Source of the DNA: Rhizobium aethiopicum
GTDB taxonomy: Bacteria > Pseudomonadota > Alphaproteobacteria > Rhizobiales > Rhizobiaceae
Assembly (NCBI RefSeq): GCF_014197535.1
Contig: NZ_JACIFV010000019.1
Coordinates: 53,154 to 117,153, forward strand
Reading direction: 5' to 3'
Length of the DNA: 64,000 nucleotides
The notes under the pieces were generated by a model. The model worked only from the letters and a program-made list of their open reading frames with translations, did not search any database and was not told where the DNA came from. The position numbers and the translations under genes were made by a program. This document shows positions 1-8,694 of this stretch, one piece after another. How positions within the stretch are numbered: the first letter of the stretch is position 1; every line of letters begins with the position of its first letter.

Positions 1-1
1 C

Positions 2-649
2 CTTGATGCCGCTTACCTAACTGAACTCAGCGAGGCGATGGCATCGTCGAACGTGCTGTTCCAGACGCTGCTCGTCGAAGACGGCGATCCAAGCCATCCC
101 GAAACGGCCGAGCGCGATGTCAGATGGATGGCAGAGTGGATCGATATCGCGGCGACACTCGGGGCGCAAAGGATGCGCGTCATCGCCGGCAAGCAGAAGC
201 CGACGCCGGAAAACCTTGCCCGCGCCGCCGGTCATCTTAGCTGGCTGGCCGACAAGGCGGAAGGCAGTAATGTGCGTATCATCGTCGAAAACTGGTTCGA
301 TCTGCTGCCGTCGCCTGTCGAGATGAACTGGCTGCTGGACCGGCTGGACGGCAAGGTCGGGCTCAACGGCGATCTCGGCAACTGGGCGGCGCCAGAAAAA
401 TATCGGGGCCTCGCCGATATCATGCGCCGGGCGGAAATCTGCCACGCCAAGGCGGACTATAACGCTGCGGGTCTCGATGCCGAGGATTACCGCAAGTGCC
501 TGGAGATGTGCGAGCAGGCCGGCTACGACGGTCCCTTCACGCTGATTTACGACTCGCCGTTCTTCGCCGATGAATGGGACGGCATCCTGCTTCAAAAACA
601 ATTCATCGAGGGTTTCCTGCGCGAGGCGCCGGCGCGCAGGACGGCTTGA
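2..649 (+). CDS. Sugar phosphate isomerase/epimerase, AP-endonuclease-2-like TIM barrel (5' end outside window)
   Basis: The reading frame is open to the left edge, so the N-terminal part is missing; about 215 C-terminal residues are visible. The strands VENWFDLL, GDLGNW and CHAKADYNA carry the Glu, Asp and His that usually bind the divalent metal in the xylose-isomerase-like TIM-barrel family, which isomerises or epimerises sugars and sugar phosphates. The last barrel strand reads TLIYDSP, with Asp where many members have Glu. The gene converges on the choline sulfatase gene 18 bases downstream. Family assignment is fairly secure; the substrate cannot be told from this fragment. Confidence 0.7.
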   Translation, partial: LDAAYLTELSEAMASSNVLFQTLLVEDGDPSHPETAERDVRWMAEWIDIAATLGAQRMRVIAGKQKPTPENLARAAGHLSWLADKAEGSNVRIIVENWFDLLPSPVEMNWLLDRLDGKVGLNGDLGNWAAPEKYRGLADIMRRAEICHAKADYNAAGLDAEDYRKCLEMCEQAGYDGPFTLIYDSPFFADEWDGILLQKQFIEGFLREAPARRTA

Positions 650-667
650 ATCCCAAGGACTTCGCGC

Positions 668-2182
668 TCATTCCTGACGCGGGAATCTCTGGCTTTCCTC
701 CAGCACGTTCAGATCCATGTGATTGCGCATGTAGCGCTCCGAGGCTTTCTGCAGCGGCTGATAATCCCAGGGATAATAGGCGCCGTTGCGAAGCGCTGCG
801 TAGACCACCCAGCGGCGCGCTTGGCTTTCGCGCACGGCCGCGTCGAAATCGGAAAGGTTCCAGCGCCGGCTGGCCTGTTCGACCAGCCGCGCCAAAGTGC
901 CGGCATGCGCCGAGTCGGCCGCCAGGTTGTCGAGTTCTTGCGGATCGGCCTCGAGGTCGAACAGCATCGGCGGGTCCTTCTCGCAGAGCGAGAGCTTGTA
1001 GCGCCCGTCCCTGAGGCAGACGAGCGGCGCTTCCGAACCTTCCGCGGCATATTCCATCGGTACGGGGCCGCGGCCACCGCCGCCCTCGGCAAGCGCTGCG
1101 AGATCCCAGCCCTCGGTCCACGGTTTCAGCGAGGCGATATCGATCCCGACGAGGCCGGCAAGCGTCGGTGTCACGTCGAGGGTGGAGACGGGCCGGTCGA
1201 TCCGTTTCGGCTTCCAGCCCGGCGCCGCGATCATCAGCGGAACGCGAGCCGAACCTTCGAAGAAGTTCATCTTGAACCAGAGACCGCGATCGCCGAGCAT
1301 GTCGCCATGGTCGGACACGAAGAGGATGATCGTGTTGTCGGCCATGCGGCCGCGTTCCAGCACGTCGAGAATCTCGCCGATCTTTTCATCGACATAGGAG
1401 ATATTGGCGAAATAGCCGCGTCTTGCCCGCCGGACCTCTTCGCGGCTGATGTCGAAAGCATCGTGGTCGCAGGCTTTCATCAGACGCTGCGAATGCGGAT
1501 CCTGCTGTTCATAGGCGATCGGCGCAACCGCCGGGTCGAGGGCAGGGCAGTCCTCATAGAGATCCCAGAATTTGCGGCGCGCGACATAGGGGTCGTGCGG
1601 ATGGGTGAAGCTGACGGTCAGGCACCAGGGGCGCTCGTCATGGCCACGCGAGAGGTCGTAGAGTTTCCGCGTGGCGTGATAGGCGACCTCGTCGTCATAT
1701 TCCATCTGGTTGGTGATTTCGGCCACGCCGGCGCCGGTGACCGAGCCGAGATTGTGGTACCACCAGTCGATGCGCTCGCCTGGCTTGGTGTAGTCGGGTG
1801 TCCAGCCGAAATCGGCCGGATAGATATCCGTCGTCAGGCGCTCTTCGAAGCCATGCAACTGGTCGGGACCGACGAAATGCATCTTGCCTGATAGCGCCGT
1901 CTGGTATCCGGCCGCGCGCAAATGGTGGGCATAGGTCGGGATATCGGAGGCAAATTCGGCCGCATTGTCATAGACGCGCGTCCGGCTCGGCAATTGCCCG
2001 GACATGAAGGAGGCCCGCGCCGGCGCGCAGAGGGGGCTTGCCGTATAGGTATTGGCAAAACGCACCGAGCGCTTGGCCAGCGATTTCAGATGCGGCGCGT
2101 GAAGAAAGTCGGCAGGGCCATCGGGAAACAAGGTCCCGTTCAGCTGATCCACCATCAGGATGAGGATATTCGAGCGCGCCAT
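668..2182 (-). CDS. betC: Choline-sulfatase
   Basis: A 504-residue arylsulfatase-family protein, the usual length of BetC. It starts with the metal-binding strand ILILMVDQLNG, and CAPAR at residues 52-56 fits the CxPxR site where Cys52 would be converted to formylglycine. FVSDHGDMLGDRGLWFK is the second metal/substrate motif. No signal peptide is visible, consistent with cytoplasmic hydrolysis of choline-O-sulfate to choline and sulfate, which feeds carbon, nitrogen, sulfur or glycine-betaine supply. The divergent LysR gene 95 bases away is the usual partner of choline sulfatases in rhizobia and strengthens the call over a generic arylsulfatase. betA/betB are not in this window. Confidence 0.85.
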   Translation of the reverse strand: MARSNILILMVDQLNGTLFPDGPADFLHAPHLKSLAKRSVRFANTYTASPLCAPARASFMSGQLPSRTRVYDNAAEFASDIPTYAHHLRAAGYQTALSGKMHFVGPDQLHGFEERLTTDIYPADFGWTPDYTKPGERIDWWYHNLGSVTGAGVAEITNQMEYDDEVAYHATRKLYDLSRGHDERPWCLTVSFTHPHDPYVARRKFWDLYEDCPALDPAVAPIAYEQQDPHSQRLMKACDHDAFDISREEVRRARRGYFANISYVDEKIGEILDVLERGRMADNTIILFVSDHGDMLGDRGLWFKMNFFEGSARVPLMIAAPGWKPKRIDRPVSTLDVTPTLAGLVGIDIASLKPWTEGWDLAALAEGGGGRGPVPMEYAAEGSEAPLVCLRDGRYKLSLCEKDPPMLFDLEADPQELDNLAADSAHAGTLARLVEQASRRWNLSDFDAAVRESQARRWVVYAALRNGAYYPWDYQPLQKASERYMRNHMDLNVLEESQRFPRQE

Positions 2183-2277
2183 GTGAATTGCCTTTTGCTA
2201 TTTGAAGATTTTATTGAAGCGTCTAATATCGCCCCTGTAAAGGCAGCTTTTTTCGATATATGACCAAAAGGATTTTT

Positions 2278-3186
2278 ATGTCAGGACGGACGCCTGAGCT
2301 CGGATGGATGCGGCTCTTCGTCGAGGTAGCGCGGCTCGGGAGCCTTTCCGCGGCGGCAGCGCTTTTCGGGTTGAGCCAGCCAGCCGTCAGCTACCAAATC
2401 CGCCGGCTGGAAGAGCAGTTCGGCGTCAGCCTGCTGCGCCGCCAACATCGGGGCGTCGAACTGACCGCGGAGGGAGAGCGGCTTCTTGAGGTGACCGCAA
2501 AAGCGGTCGGCGACATCGACGCACTCGCCCGCAGTTTCCGCGCCGAAGCTCAAAGGCCGGTTGTCAGGCTCAGGACCGACTATGCTTTCTCGGCACTTTG
2601 GCTGATCCCGCGCATGGATGGTTTTCGCCTTCTGCACCCGGACACGGATATGCAGATCGTCGCGACGCAGCGGCTTGCAGCCGGATTTCGCGACGAGGCC
2701 GATGTTGCGGTGGTTTTTGGCACGCGCGGGGAATTCGGCGCCGTTGGTACGCTACTATTGCCAGAACGGATCGTGCCCGTTTGCACGCGCGGGTTCCTCG
2801 ATCGCAACGGCCCCTTCGATGATCCGAGACAGCTTGCCAAGGCGAGGCTCATTCATCTCGACGCGCCGCTGCCATCGCCCTGGTTCGACTGGCGCACATA
2901 TTTTGCCGAATTCTCCGTCCCGCGCGACATCAATGCCGGCCGCGGCGATATCAGTTTCAATACATACTCCCTGGTCATCCAGGCCGCTCTCAGTGAGCAG
3001 GGTGTGGCGATCGGCTGGATGGGGCTGGTCGATACGCTTCTTTCGGCGCACATGCTTGTCGAAGCCGGCCCGCCGCTGGAGGCGCCCGACCGCGGTTATT
3101 GGCTGGTGCCACCACGCTCCCCGAACCTCCACAGCGAGAGGCTCAGCGCTTGGCTATCGGATGAGGTGAAGAGAAATGGTGAGTAG
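2278..3186 (+). CDS. LysR-family regulator, probable choline-sulfate utilisation regulator
   Basis: A 302-residue LysR-type protein. The N-terminal winged helix-turn-helix (about residues 10-70) includes GSLSAAAALFGLSQPAVSYQ, followed by a periplasmic-binding-protein-like effector domain. I chose the ATG at 2278 because AAAGGA lies five bases upstream; an in-frame ATG at 2260 has no comparable ribosome site. It is divergent from the choline sulfatase gene, the classical LysR arrangement, so the 95-base shared promoter region probably holds its binding site. A role as activator of the sulfatase gene is inferred from this arrangement. No other target is visible nearby. Confidence 0.8.
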   Translation: MSGRTPELGWMRLFVEVARLGSLSAAAALFGLSQPAVSYQIRRLEEQFGVSLLRRQHRGVELTAEGERLLEVTAKAVGDIDALARSFRAEAQRPVVRLRTDYAFSALWLIPRMDGFRLLHPDTDMQIVATQRLAAGFRDEADVAVVFGTRGEFGAVGTLLLPERIVPVCTRGFLDRNGPFDDPRQLAKARLIHLDAPLPSPWFDWRTYFAEFSVPRDINAGRGDISFNTYSLVIQAALSEQGVAIGWMGLVDTLLSAHMLVEAGPPLEAPDRGYWLVPPRSPNLHSERLSAWLSDEVKRNGE

Positions 3187-3274
3187 CGGTTGCATTTCTC
3201 CTCGGGAGAAGCCTTGTCATCGGCAATGGCGATCGACATTGTGGGATCGAATCCAAGAAGAAGGTGGCTGAAAC

Positions 3275-3475
3275 ATGCGAATGATCGGATATGTCATCGG
3301 ACTGCTTATGGTTCTGTTCGGGCTGATCTGGATCGGGCAGGGAAGCGGCTATTTTCCCTATCCGGCGTCCAGTTTCATGATCGCCCAAAAGATCTGGATG
3401 CTCTGGGGCGCCATATTGGCGGCAGCGGGCATCGTCGTGATCGTCATCATCTCGCGGCGGCGTCGCAGAGGATGA
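3275..3475 (+). CDS. Small two-helix membrane protein of unknown function
   Basis: A 66-residue protein with two predicted transmembrane segments (about residues 4-22 and 38-58) and a basic C-terminus ending RRRRRG, which should face the cytoplasm. AAGGTGG is seven bases before the ATG. The hydrophobic profile, good ribosome site and lack of a competing frame support a real gene. I do not recognise a named family. It lies between the LysR gene and the aldolase gene, 62 bases before the latter's start, and need not be related to either. Confidence 0.6.
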   Translation: MRMIGYVIGLLMVLFGLIWIGQGSGYFPYPASSFMIAQKIWMLWGAILAAAGIVVIVIISRRRRRG

Positions 3476-3478
3476 ATT

Positions 3479-3500
3479 ACTGCTGCCATTTGGCAGCAGT
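3479..3500. promoter_or_regulatory. Perfect 10-bp inverted repeat before the aldolase gene
   Basis: ACTGCTGCCA is followed after two bases by its exact reverse complement TGGCAGCAGT. It begins four bases after the stop of the small membrane protein gene and ends 37 bases before the aldolase start. There is no T-run on either side, so an operator or an RNA hairpin in the leader is likelier than an intrinsic terminator. Confidence 0.5.
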
Positions 3501-3537
3501 CCGGCCGGAGGCGGCCTGTCGAAATGAGGAGAATGGC

Positions 3538-4332
3538 ATGAGCGCAGCTGAAATCGATGGCTTTGCGGACCGGATCAGGAAGCACCAGGGCGGCATGATC
3601 TCCGCCTGGGTCGGCATCCCCGACGCCATGCTCGTCAACCATCTGGCGCAGGAAGCTTTCGATGCCGTCGTGCTGGATATGCAGCACGGCATGTGGGATA
3701 TGCAGTCGGCGGCAAACGCCGTCGCTCAGACGCGTCTTGCCGGCAAGCCGGCCATCGCCCGCATTCCCGTCGGCGATTTCGCCTCCGCCTCGCGGCTGCT
3801 CGATGCCGGCGCCTCCGGCATCATCGCGCCGATGATCAATTCGGCCGAGGATGCGCGCGCTCTGGTCCGGACGACGAAATATCCGCCCCTCGGCGAGCGC
3901 AGCTGGGGGCCGTCCTTGGCGCTGAACCATACCGGCCTCTCTGCCGACGCCTACCTCAAGAACGCCAACGAACTCACCGTCGCCATCGCCATGGTCGAAA
4001 CCCGCGCCGCTCTCGACGCGATCGACGGCATTCTCGGCGTTACCGGCATCGACGGCATTTTCGTCGGCCCCGCGGACCTTTCGATTGCGCTGTCGAACGG
4101 CGATCAGGTGGCGCCGAACGCCGCCGAGATCGACAGCGCCATGCAGCATGCCGTTTCGCGCTGCCGCGCCCACGGAAAGTTCGCCTGTGCCTATGCCGGC
4201 GACGGCGAGCGGGCCGGCGAGCTGCTGAAGTTCGGCTTCGATCTGGTCATTGCCGGCGCCGAGACCGTGCAACTGCGCGCCGGCGCCCGCCGGGCCATCA
4301 ACGCAGCGCGCAGGATCGCTTCCGGCGGCTGA
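3538..4332 (+). CDS. HpcH/HpaI-family aldolase (2,4-dihydroxyhept-2-ene-1,7-dioate aldolase type)
   Basis: A 264-residue class II pyruvate-dependent aldolase. Visible motifs are AVVLDMQHGMWD (His of the active site), ARIPVG, GIIAPMINSAEDA (cofactor/Arg loop), the GERSWGP loop, VETRAALDAIDGI (metal Glu) and GIFVGPADLSIALS (metal Asp), in the order seen in HpaI/GarL enzymes that split 2-keto-3-deoxy acids into pyruvate and an aldehyde. The start at 3538 has GAGGAG about eight bases upstream; the frame is open further upstream but without similarity. The physiological substrate is not deducible; sugar-acid catabolism is typical in rhizobia. It ends two bases from the convergent gene at 4335. Confidence 0.85.
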   Translation: MSAAEIDGFADRIRKHQGGMISAWVGIPDAMLVNHLAQEAFDAVVLDMQHGMWDMQSAANAVAQTRLAGKPAIARIPVGDFASASRLLDAGASGIIAPMINSAEDARALVRTTKYPPLGERSWGPSLALNHTGLSADAYLKNANELTVAIAMVETRAALDAIDGILGVTGIDGIFVGPADLSIALSNGDQVAPNAAEIDSAMQHAVSRCRAHGKFACAYAGDGERAGELLKFGFDLVIAGAETVQLRAGARRAINAARRIASGG

Positions 4333-4334
4333 GC

Positions 4335-5012
4335 TCAGCAGGCCGGTTTGACCGCCAGCCAGATGACGTGGCGGGCGCCGCGTTTGCGGTTGGCGCGGGT
4401 ATTGACGACGTCGACGGAAAAACCGCTGTCCTTGAGCCGCCGCGTGAAATCGGAATCGGGGCCGGACGACCAGACGGCGAGCACGCCGCCGGGGCGAAGC
4501 GCGTCGCGGGCGGCGCGAAGGCCGTTAAAATCGTAGAGGCGATCATTGGATTTGCGGGTCAGCCCGTCCGGGCCGTTATCGACATCGAGCAGGATGGCAT
4601 CATAGGCAGCTTTGCCGGCACGGATTGCTTCACCGACATCGCCTTGGTGGATGAGGACGCGCGGGTCGTCCAGACAGCCCTTGAAAACCTCGGCCATGGG
4701 TCCGCGCGCCCAGGCGACGACGGCGGGTACGAGTTCGGCGACGGTGACGCCGGCATCTTCGGGAAGGACGGCGAGGGCGGCCCGTAGCGTAAAGCCCATG
4801 CCGAGGCCGCCGATCAAGATCCTCGGCTTCGGATGCGCCTTGATCCGCTCCCACGAGAGGGTCGCCAGCGCTTCCTCCGAGCCGCTGAGGCGGCTGTTCA
4901 TCAACTCGTTGGCGCCGAGCATGATCGAGAATTCGCTGCCGCGCCGCTTCAGCCTGAGTTCGCCGTCTTCGCCGGGAATGGTCGCGGAATCGAGCTGGAT
5001 CCAGGGCAGCAT
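4335..5012 (-). CDS. Spermidine-synthase-like SAM-binding protein
   Basis: A 225-residue Rossmann-fold protein. ILIGGLGMGFTLRAAL is the glycine-rich nucleotide loop of the spermidine synthase/methyltransferase superfamily, VTVAELVPAVVAWAR supplies the acidic residue at the end of strand 2, and YDAILLDVDNGPDGL matches the fourth-strand motif. It is shorter than true spermidine synthases and lacks their complete N-terminal beta-barrel, so polyamine synthesis is not assured; many such proteins in rhizobia are annotated only as spermidine synthase-like. It converges with the aldolase gene and is followed on the same strand, further upstream, by the Opp operon, from which a 70-base gap separates it. 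Confidence 0.7.
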   Translation of the reverse strand: MLPWIQLDSATIPGEDGELRLKRRGSEFSIMLGANELMNSRLSGSEEALATLSWERIKAHPKPRILIGGLGMGFTLRAALAVLPEDAGVTVAELVPAVVAWARGPMAEVFKGCLDDPRVLIHQGDVGEAIRAGKAAYDAILLDVDNGPDGLTRKSNDRLYDFNGLRAARDALRPGGVLAVWSSGPDSDFTRRLKDSGFSVDVVNTRANRKRGARHVIWLAVKPAC

Positions 5013-5082
5013 GACGGTTTCGTCTCACATGAAAGGAACCGTCCCTTAGCATAGGGCGAAGGGTGAGGCCAGCAAGGCGGCC

Positions 5083-5982
5083 TCAGATCATCCGCGCGAA
5101 ATGATCCGGCTCCACTTCGACGATCTCGTCCTGCGGTGCGGCGGAACGACGGCGGATATCGTCGACCTTGTCGGGCATCAAGCGCGCCTTCGGATCGTCG
5201 AAGCGGACATCGGGATCGGGGACGGCCGAAAGCAGCAGCCTGATATAGGGGTGCACCGGATTGTCGATCACCGCAGCGGTGCTGCCCCATTCGACGATCT
5301 GGCCGGCATACATCACGGCAATGTCCTCGGCGACATAGCGAGCGGTGGCAATGTCATGCGTGATGTAGAGCAGCCCGAGATTCATCTCCTGCTTCATTTC
5401 GTTCAACAGATTCAAGACGCCAAGCCGCACGGAGACGTCAAGCATCGAGGTCGGTTCGTCCGCCACGATCACCGCCGGTCTGACGGCCAAGGCACGGGCG
5501 ATGTTGACACGCTGCCGCTGGCCGCCGGAGAGTTCGTGCGGATATCTCGGCGCGACGAGATCCGGATCGAGCCTGACGCGCTGCAACAGTTCGCGGACGG
5601 TCACGTCGACTGCTGCGCCTTTGATCTCCGGTCGATGCAGCTTCAGCGGCCGCCGGAGGTGGTGGGCGATGGTGTGGGCAGGGTTCAGCGAGGCGAAGGG
5701 ATCCTGGAAGATCATCTGCACCGATCGGCGATAGTGGGCGATCTCGTCGGATTTCGCCGCCTCGACGGGGCGGCCCTTGTAAAGGATCTGCCCTGATGTC
5801 GGCTGATACTCGCGCATCGCCATGCGCGCGCAGGTGGTCTTGCCGCTGCCGGATTCGCCGACGAGCGCCAGTGCCCGGCCGGCATGCAGCGAAAAGGAGA
5901 TCGAGCGGGCGGCATGGACGGCGGATGTGCCGTGGCCGAAGGTCTTGCTCACCTTGTCGAGGGCGAGGATGGCATCGCTCAT
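5083..5982 (-). CDS. Opp/Dpp-type ABC transporter ATP-binding protein (OppF-like)
   Basis: A 299-residue ATPase with Walker A GESGSGKT at residues 42-49, Q-loop MIFQDPFASLNP, signature LSGGQRQRVNIARALA and Walker B VIVADEPTSMLD. The C-terminal extension after the ATPase core, with NPVHPYIRLLLSAVP, is typical of oligopeptide/dipeptide importers. It is the last gene of a minus-strand operon and overlaps the upstream ATPase gene by four bases (ATGA). An inverted repeat, TGAGGCC/GGCCTCA, sits at its stop codon (5064-5085) but lacks a T-tract. It should power, with the second ATPase, the importer described below. Confidence 0.9.
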   Translation of the reverse strand: MSDAILALDKVSKTFGHGTSAVHAARSISFSLHAGRALALVGESGSGKTTCARMAMREYQPTSGQILYKGRPVEAAKSDEIAHYRRSVQMIFQDPFASLNPAHTIAHHLRRPLKLHRPEIKGAAVDVTVRELLQRVRLDPDLVAPRYPHELSGGQRQRVNIARALAVRPAVIVADEPTSMLDVSVRLGVLNLLNEMKQEMNLGLLYITHDIATARYVAEDIAVMYAGQIVEWGSTAAVIDNPVHPYIRLLLSAVPDPDVRFDDPKARLMPDKVDDIRRRSAAPQDEIVEVEPDHFARMI

Positions 5983-6782
5983 AGCAGCGCACCTCCATGA
6001 AGCGAGGGGAAGGAGGCCCAGAGCTTTTTCGTGTAGGCGTGCTGCGGCGTCTTGTAGATTGCGCCGGCATCGTTCTGCTCGACAAGCTTGCCTGCGAGCA
6101 TGATGCCGATGCGGTCGCAGAACTGCACCATCAGCCCGAGATCGTGAGTGATGAACAGAACAGAGAAGCCGAAGCTGCGGCGCAGCTCATTGATGCGCTG
6201 CAGGATCTCGCGCTGGACGACGACGTCGAGCGCCGTCGTCGGCTCGTCCATGACGACCAATTTCGGATCGAGCGCCATGCAGATGGCGATGACGATGCGC
6301 TGGCGCATGCCGCCGGAAAACTGGTGCGGATAGTCGCGCATGCGGTCCGGTGCGATGTCGACCAGTTTCAGCATCTCGGCGGTGCGCTCGCGCGCTTGCG
6401 CGCGGCTCATGTTCTTATGGGTTCGCAGCACGTCATAAAACTGGGCCTCGACGCGCAGCACGGGATTCAGCGAATTCATGGCGCTCTGGAAGACCATGGC
6501 AACCTCGCGCCAGCGGAACGCGGCAAGCGTCTGTCGGTCCAAGCCGAGCACGTCGCGGCCGTCGAGCAGGATGCGGCTTTCCTTGCGGATCAGCGCCGGC
6601 GGCTTGTGCAGGCGGCTGATGGCGAAGGCGATGGTGCTCTTGCCGCAGCCGGATTCGCCGGCAAGGCCGAAGACTTCGCCCGGTGCGACGTCGAAGCTGA
6701 CATCGTCGACGGCGCGGAAATCCTTCTCCTCGCCGATATAGTCGATGGTGAGGTTCCTCACCGAAAGCAGCGGCTGCGTCAC
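5979..6782 (-). CDS. Opp/Dpp-type ABC transporter ATP-binding protein (OppD-like)
   Basis: A 267-residue ATPase with Walker A GESGCGKS at residues 42-49, Q-loop MVFQSAMNSLNP, signature FSGGMRQRIVIAICMAL and Walker B LVVMDEPTTALD. The D-loop and H-loop FITHDLGL are intact. It overlaps both neighbours by four bases, so translation is probably coupled. It is somewhat shorter than E. coli OppD because the C-terminal iron-sulfur-like extension is reduced to the QHAYTKKLWASFP segment. With the OppF-like protein it forms the heterodimeric motor of one importer. Confidence 0.9.
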   Translation of the reverse strand: MTQPLLSVRNLTIDYIGEEKDFRAVDDVSFDVAPGEVFGLAGESGCGKSTIAFAISRLHKPPALIRKESRILLDGRDVLGLDRQTLAAFRWREVAMVFQSAMNSLNPVLRVEAQFYDVLRTHKNMSRAQARERTAEMLKLVDIAPDRMRDYPHQFSGGMRQRIVIAICMALDPKLVVMDEPTTALDVVVQREILQRINELRRSFGFSVLFITHDLGLMVQFCDRIGIMLAGKLVEQNDAGAIYKTPQHAYTKKLWASFPSLHGGALL

Positions 6783-7657
6783 AGGCGGCCCTCCCCGGAA
6801 CGGACGAGCAGCGACCAGCGCTTCAGATGATTGCCGGTGCGCAAACGCGGATTGGCGATCTCGTCAACGGCGAAATTTAGCAGCGACATGCCGATGCCGA
6901 GGAAGGCGAGCGCGAAGCACGGGGTGAGGATATCCCACCAGGCGCCGACCGAAAGGGCGGAGGCCTTCTGGGCATTGTAGAGCATGGTGCCCCAGGAGAT
7001 CGCTTTGGGATCGCCGAGCCCCAAGAATTCCAGCGTCGCCTCGGTGATGATGGCGAAGATGACGCTGCCGATGAAATTGATGCCGACGATGGATATCACG
7101 TTGGGGAAGATCTCGAATGTCATGATGCGCCATTGCGGCTCGCCCATCATTTCGGCGGATTTGACGAAATCCTTGTGCTTGACGGAAAGCGTCTCGGCGC
7201 GGGTGACGCGCGCGCCCCAGGCCCAGGAAGTGGCGCCGAGGATGAGGGCGATGACGACGGGGCTTGCCTGACCGATGAAGGCCGCGAGCACGAGCAGCAG
7301 CGGCAGGTTGGGAACAACCAGCACCATATTGGTGAAGAAGCTGATGACTTCGTCGGTCTTGCCGCCGCGATAGCCGGCGATAATGCCGAGCGCGGTGCCG
7401 GCGAGGGTGATCAGCAGCCCGGCGCCGAAGCCGACGGCAAGTGAGGTGCGGGCGCCGTAGAGCAGCCGGGCGAAGACATCCTGGCCGATGCGGGTGGTGC
7501 CGAGCAGATGGTCGAGCGACGGCGGCTGGTGCGGCCTGCCGGTGCGGGCGGCGGGATCGTATTGCGTCAGCAGCGGCGCTGCGATCGCGACGACGACGAT
7601 GAAAGCGATGATGATGAGGCCGACAAGAGCCTTGCGGTTTCGAAGCAGGCTTTTCAT
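6779..7657 (-). CDS. Opp/Dpp-type ABC transporter permease (OppC-like)
   Basis: A 292-residue membrane protein. A first transmembrane helix (residues 12-33, GLIIIAFIVVVAIAAPLLT) is followed by the OppC periplasmic segment with LLGTTRIGQDVFARLLYGAR, then about five more helices containing the EAA-type ATPase-contact loop around VKSAEMMGEPQWRIM. Its stop overlaps the downstream ATPase gene and it begins one base after the OppB-like gene ends. It forms half of the inner-membrane channel. Confidence 0.9.
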   Translation of the reverse strand: MKSLLRNRKALVGLIIIAFIVVVAIAAPLLTQYDPAARTGRPHQPPSLDHLLGTTRIGQDVFARLLYGARTSLAVGFGAGLLITLAGTALGIIAGYRGGKTDEVISFFTNMVLVVPNLPLLLVLAAFIGQASPVVIALILGATSWAWGARVTRAETLSVKHKDFVKSAEMMGEPQWRIMTFEIFPNVISIVGINFIGSVIFAIITEATLEFLGLGDPKAISWGTMLYNAQKASALSVGAWWDILTPCFALAFLGIGMSLLNFAVDEIANPRLRTGNHLKRWSLLVRSGEGRL

Positions 7658-7658
7658 C

Positions 7659-8636
7659 TCACGCTCCCTTCAGCCGCGGGTCGAGCAAGATATAGCTGAC
7701 GTCGACGATGAAATTGGCGATCAGCATGGTCGCGGTCATGATCAAGAGTTGGCCCTGGATGACGGGATAATCGCGGGCGAGGATCGCCTGATAGAGAATG
7801 TTGCCGAGGCCGGGATAGTTGTAGACGACTTCGGTCACCAGCGAACCGCCGAGGATGGTGCCGATGGCGATCGCCAGGCTGGAAACGGTCGGCAGCAGAG
7901 CGTTGCGCGCCGCATACCACAGCATCACGTGCCGGTCGGAAAGGCCCTTGGCGCGGGCCATGACAATATAGTCTTCGCCGAGCAGATTGATCATGTTGTT
8001 GCGCATAGTGACGGTGAAGCCGCCGATCAGCACTGTGCAGAGCGTCACCATCGGCAGGATGCCGTGATAGGCGACGCTGCCGATGTATTGCAGGCTGAAG
8101 GCCGGATCGAGCGAAGGATCGGCGGCATAGCCGTTGGGGAACCAGCCGAGCGTGAAACCGAAAATGAAGAGCACGATCAGCGACGTCACCACAGCCGGCA
8201 CCGAGGTCGCGAAGATCGCCCCGACCGAGACGACGACATCGAACCTGCTGCCGCGGCGCCAGGCGGCGACGATGCCGAGCAAGGTGCCGAGCGCGAAGCT
8301 GATGATGGTGGCCGTTCCCATCAGGCCAACGGTCCAGACGAGGGCATGACCGAGCACCGAGGTCACCGGCAGCGGGAAATATTTGATCGAGCGGCCGAGA
8401 TCGCCGGTGAAGATGCTGCCAAGATAGGTCAGATATTGCTGCCAGAGCGGGCCGTCGACGAAGCCGAAGGTGAGCTTCAGCGCCTGCAGACTTTCCGGCG
8501 GCAGTTCGGCGCCGGCGCTCGAAAACATGATCTGCACCGGATCGCCCGGCATCAGCCGGGGCAGGAAGAAATTGATCGTCGCTGCCGCGATGAAGGCCGC
8601 CATATAGAAGACGAGGCGGCGAAGCAGAAAAGCCAT
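7659..8636 (-). CDS. Opp/Dpp-type ABC transporter permease (OppB-like)
   Basis: A 325-residue membrane protein with the N-terminal helix common to OppB/DppB (residues 9-27), the PGDPVQIMF motif after it, a long periplasmic loop and five further helices. The EAA loop is IVMARAKGLSDRHVMLWYAARNALLP, ahead of NYPGLGNILYQAILARDYPVIQG near the C-terminus. It lies 58 bases after the substrate-binding-protein gene in the same direction. It pairs with the OppC-like permease. Confidence 0.9.
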   Translation of the reverse strand: MAFLLRRLVFYMAAFIAAATINFFLPRLMPGDPVQIMFSSAGAELPPESLQALKLTFGFVDGPLWQQYLTYLGSIFTGDLGRSIKYFPLPVTSVLGHALVWTVGLMGTATIISFALGTLLGIVAAWRRGSRFDVVVSVGAIFATSVPAVVTSLIVLFIFGFTLGWFPNGYAADPSLDPAFSLQYIGSVAYHGILPMVTLCTVLIGGFTVTMRNNMINLLGEDYIVMARAKGLSDRHVMLWYAARNALLPTVSSLAIAIGTILGGSLVTEVVYNYPGLGNILYQAILARDYPVIQGQLLIMTATMLIANFIVDVSYILLDPRLKGA

Positions 8637-8694
8637 GGGAACTCCGTCGTGACGGAAGCGGCGTTTTCGACGCCGCTTCCGGAGATCATGATGC

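Noticed and set aside
719..1891. 390-codon open frame on the strand opposite choline sulfatase
   Set aside because: Composition artefact of high-GC DNA; the opposite strand carries a complete, well-motivated sulfatase and this frame has no domain or ribosome site.
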